A stretch of DNA of 32,547 nucleotides, from assembly GCA_937891765.1 (NCBI GenBank), contig CALAGQ010000031.1, forward strand, positions 1-32,547, in the 5' to 3' direction. The stretch is from an uncultured Nitrospina sp. Its GTDB lineage: Bacteria; Nitrospinota; Nitrospinia; Nitrospinales; VA-1. How positions within the stretch are numbered: position 1 is the first letter of the stretch; each line of letters starts with the position of its first letter. A model generated the notes under the pieces. It had not been told where the DNA came from, did not search any database, and saw only the letters and a list, made by a program, of their open reading frames with translations. This document shows positions 31,443 to 32,547 of the stretch, piece by piece. Both the position numbers and the translations under genes were made by a program.

Positions 31443-31501
31443 AAAATCCTGTGGGGTAAACCCCGTGACGGTTCGAGTCCCGTCGCTCACCCCACTTTTT
31501 T
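31441..31501 (+). pseudogene. tRNA-like 3' fragment, possible tRNA-Leu remnant/terminator
   Basis: A T-arm-like GACGG-TTCGAGTC-CCGTC (31467-31484) is followed by CTCACCCCA and a T run. GGGGTAAACCCC (31453-31464) upstream looks like a type II variable arm, and AATCC before it like an anticodon stem. The T-loop has eight bases instead of seven, as if one stem G were lost, and no 5' half is present. Independently, GTGGGGT (31451-31457) pairs with ACCCCAC (31489-31495) before six Ts, so the fragment could now act as a transcription terminator. Both readings are tentative. Confidence 0.45.
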
Positions 31502-31599
31502 CTATTGAGAATTGGTAGGAAGACATCCCCCACCATCGGACAAGCTTTTAAAAATTGCGAAACTTTGTAAGGTAGACCCGGGTTGGCTTCTTTCAGGCG

Positions 31600-31752
31600 A
31601 ATGCCACCCGTTGGCGCTAATATATTAAAAATAGAAGAGGACGGACGATCAAATAATCGACCGATTGAGTTTAGAGACTCGCCTTTTTTCCAGCGATCCC
31701 ATATCTCTTGTTTCTGTGCAGAGGTGTATTTAATTCGGGTTCTGTCTGACAT
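31600..31752 (-). pseudogene. IS30-type transposase, N-terminal remnant
   Basis: The first 50 or so residues are a helix-turn-helix of the IS30 family kind (SAQKQEIWDRWKKGESLNSI, then GRLFDRPSSSI). After GGIRLKEANPG the similarity to IS30 transposases is lost. The open frame then runs on the minus strand through sequence that on the other strand is the tRNA-like fragment and a REP repeat, ending at 31318. The catalytic DDE domain is absent, so it cannot transpose by itself. The IS end lies just upstream at 31759-31813. Confidence 0.7.
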
Positions 31753-31758
31753 TTACAA

Positions 31759-31813
31759 CACTCCATCTTTTTATTTAAAGATTATAGTGTTGCATCGACC
31801 GGTTGAGACCGCC
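31759..31813 (-). mobile_element. IS30-type element end, copy 1
   Basis: 55 bp, running from CACTCCATCTTTTTATTT to ACCGGTTGAGACCGCC. It is repeated in inverted orientation at 32494-32547 with only a few differences, and similarity stops abruptly after GACCGCC. The transposase remnant starts seven bases to its left. This is the promoter-proximal terminus of an insertion sequence. Confidence 0.8.
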
Positions 31814-31932
31814 ACCCAAAGCGGACAGAATATTTGAATTTTGCTGGCCTCTCACAGCATTTAAAGCCTACTGATATCTAACCGGTATCGGAGCAATGAT
31901 GTTAAAGCCGAAATTTTTTAAGAAAGCCTGAG

Positions 31933-32286
31933 ATGAAAGCCAAGCTCTCCAAGGATCGAATTGTCTACTCCACCGAGCAAGGTAGAATCTGTCCCGGCTG
32001 TGGTAATCCCGTTAACCAATGCACCTGTCGCAAACAGACATCACCAACTGGTGATGGAAACGTACGAGTCTCCCGTGAGACCAAGGGCAGAAAAGGTAAA
32101 GGTGTCACGTTGATTAAAGGGCTCGATATGGATGCTGCGACATTGATGAGCAAGAAGCTCAAAGCGATGTGCGGTGCCGGTGGTACGGTCAAAGAAGGCG
32201 TCATCGAGATCCAAGGCGACCATATTGAACGTATACTTGACTATTTGAAGAAGCAAGGCGTGAAGGCCAAACGGTCTGGTGGGTGA
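31933..32286 (+). CDS. yciH: YciH/SUI1-family translation initiation factor-like protein
   Basis: A 117-residue cytosolic protein. The N-terminal zinc-ribbon-like segment CPGCGNPVNQCTC (20-32) is followed by a SUI1/eIF1 fold (about 43-115) with KGRKGKGVTLIKGLDMD, KKLKAMCGAGGTVKEGVIEI and GDHIERILDYLKKQGVKAK. Bacterial YciH may influence start-site selection, but its role is not settled. Length fits the family. ATG at 31933 has only a weak ribosome site. The gene is enclosed by two inverted IS30-type ends and, outside or inside these, by inverted REP-like repeats, so it sits in a rearranged spot. Confidence 0.9.
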   Translation: MKAKLSKDRIVYSTEQGRICPGCGNPVNQCTCRKQTSPTGDGNVRVSRETKGRKGKGVTLIKGLDMDAATLMSKKLKAMCGAGGTVKEGVIEIQGDHIERILDYLKKQGVKAKRSGG

Positions 32287-32309
32287 AGAGGTTAGCCTAC
32301 CCGTGCCGG

Positions 32310-32340
32310 GCATGATCCTTCGATGAACTCAGGATGACAG
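32310..32340 (-). repeat. REP-like 31-bp repeat, copy 2
   Basis: In reverse complement it reads CTGTCATCCTGAG, TTCA, TCGAAGGATCATGC, matching 31400-31430 except for four bases in the centre. It lies 24 bases after the yciH stop. Confidence 0.75.
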
Positions 32341-32493
32341 ATGAGGGGATATCACACATGATCTGGTCTGTAGTGCGTTTGTATCCCACCAGCTGTCTTA
32401 AAACCAAAAAACAGAAAAATGAATATAATGTGTATAGAAAACGACCGCTATCGACTATTTAGAGGTAGTTTTTAGTTTTCACACAGTCTGGAC

Positions 32494-32547
32494 GGCGGTC
32501 TCAACCGGTCAACGCAACACTATAATCTTAAATAAAAAGATGGAGTG
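32494..32547 (+). mobile_element. IS30-type element end, copy 2, truncated by the window edge
   Basis: It is the inverted counterpart of 31759-31813: GGCGGTCTCAACCGGT to the terminal GATGGAGTG. By analogy with copy 1 the transposase start would follow within about ten bases beyond the window on the plus strand. Whether that copy is intact cannot be seen. Confidence 0.75.

Noticed and set aside
1..32547. CRISPR array or phage module
   Set aside because: The repeats seen are dispersed, diverged and not regularly spaced; no cas, integrase or phage structural genes are visible.

Overview
This window looks like chromosomal core sequence from a Gram-negative, double-membrane bacterium. Evidence for an outer membrane includes an Mla-type lipid transport operon, several lipoproteins, a beta-barrel porin of the DcaP type and a TatB-like protein. 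Menaquinone is apparently made by the futalosine route (mqnA), and a membrane pyrophosphatase is present. This mix and the gene order suggest a Nitrospinota-like or deltaproteobacterial-grade lineage. That placement is an inference from gene content; no 16S gene is in view.

Layout. 1-2650: a small membrane protein, an FMN reductase, an HAD hydrolase and a pentapeptide-repeat protein. 2750-8860 (minus strand): a tightly packed run of an RsbW-like kinase, a STAS protein, MlaE, MlaF, MlaD, a TPR lipoprotein and a GT-C mannosyltransferase-like protein. 8860-9330: a gene-free stretch rich in repeats. 9330-17855 (plus strand): a DUF721 protein, a TPR lipoprotein, a LolB-like lipoprotein, ispE, tRNA-Gln, prs, rplY, pth and hppA, ending in a strong terminator. 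17929-18711: mqnA. 18876-20774: a c'-type cytochrome lipoprotein and a DcaP-like porin, possibly an acquired pair. 20907-23206 (minus): a proline/glutamate-rich membrane protein, hisG and hisI. 23522-28198 (plus): an LRR protein, AlgH, then a translationally overlapped RNA-modification trio (RluA-type, DusB, TrmH-type) and a DUF2231 protein. 28207-29013 (minus): a second DUF2231-like protein and tatB. 29158-31145 (plus): ribF and a flippase-like membrane protein. 31230-32547: tRNA-Leu(CAG), a tRNA-like fragment, an IS30-type transposase remnant, a YciH/SUI1 gene and a second IS30-type end running off the window.

The most notable non-gene signal is a family of degenerate, roughly 100-bp, partly palindromic intergenic elements. 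They share an end of sequence CCACTAGGCGTGGGGCCA and a core resembling TCTCGGCTTA. At least eight copies occur here. Several abut or overlap the stop codon of the upstream gene and in two cases supply its last codons. Smaller hairpin modules recur inside or beside them. A second notable area is the tRNA-Leu/IS30/SUI1 junction at the right edge, where two IS ends face each other around yciH.
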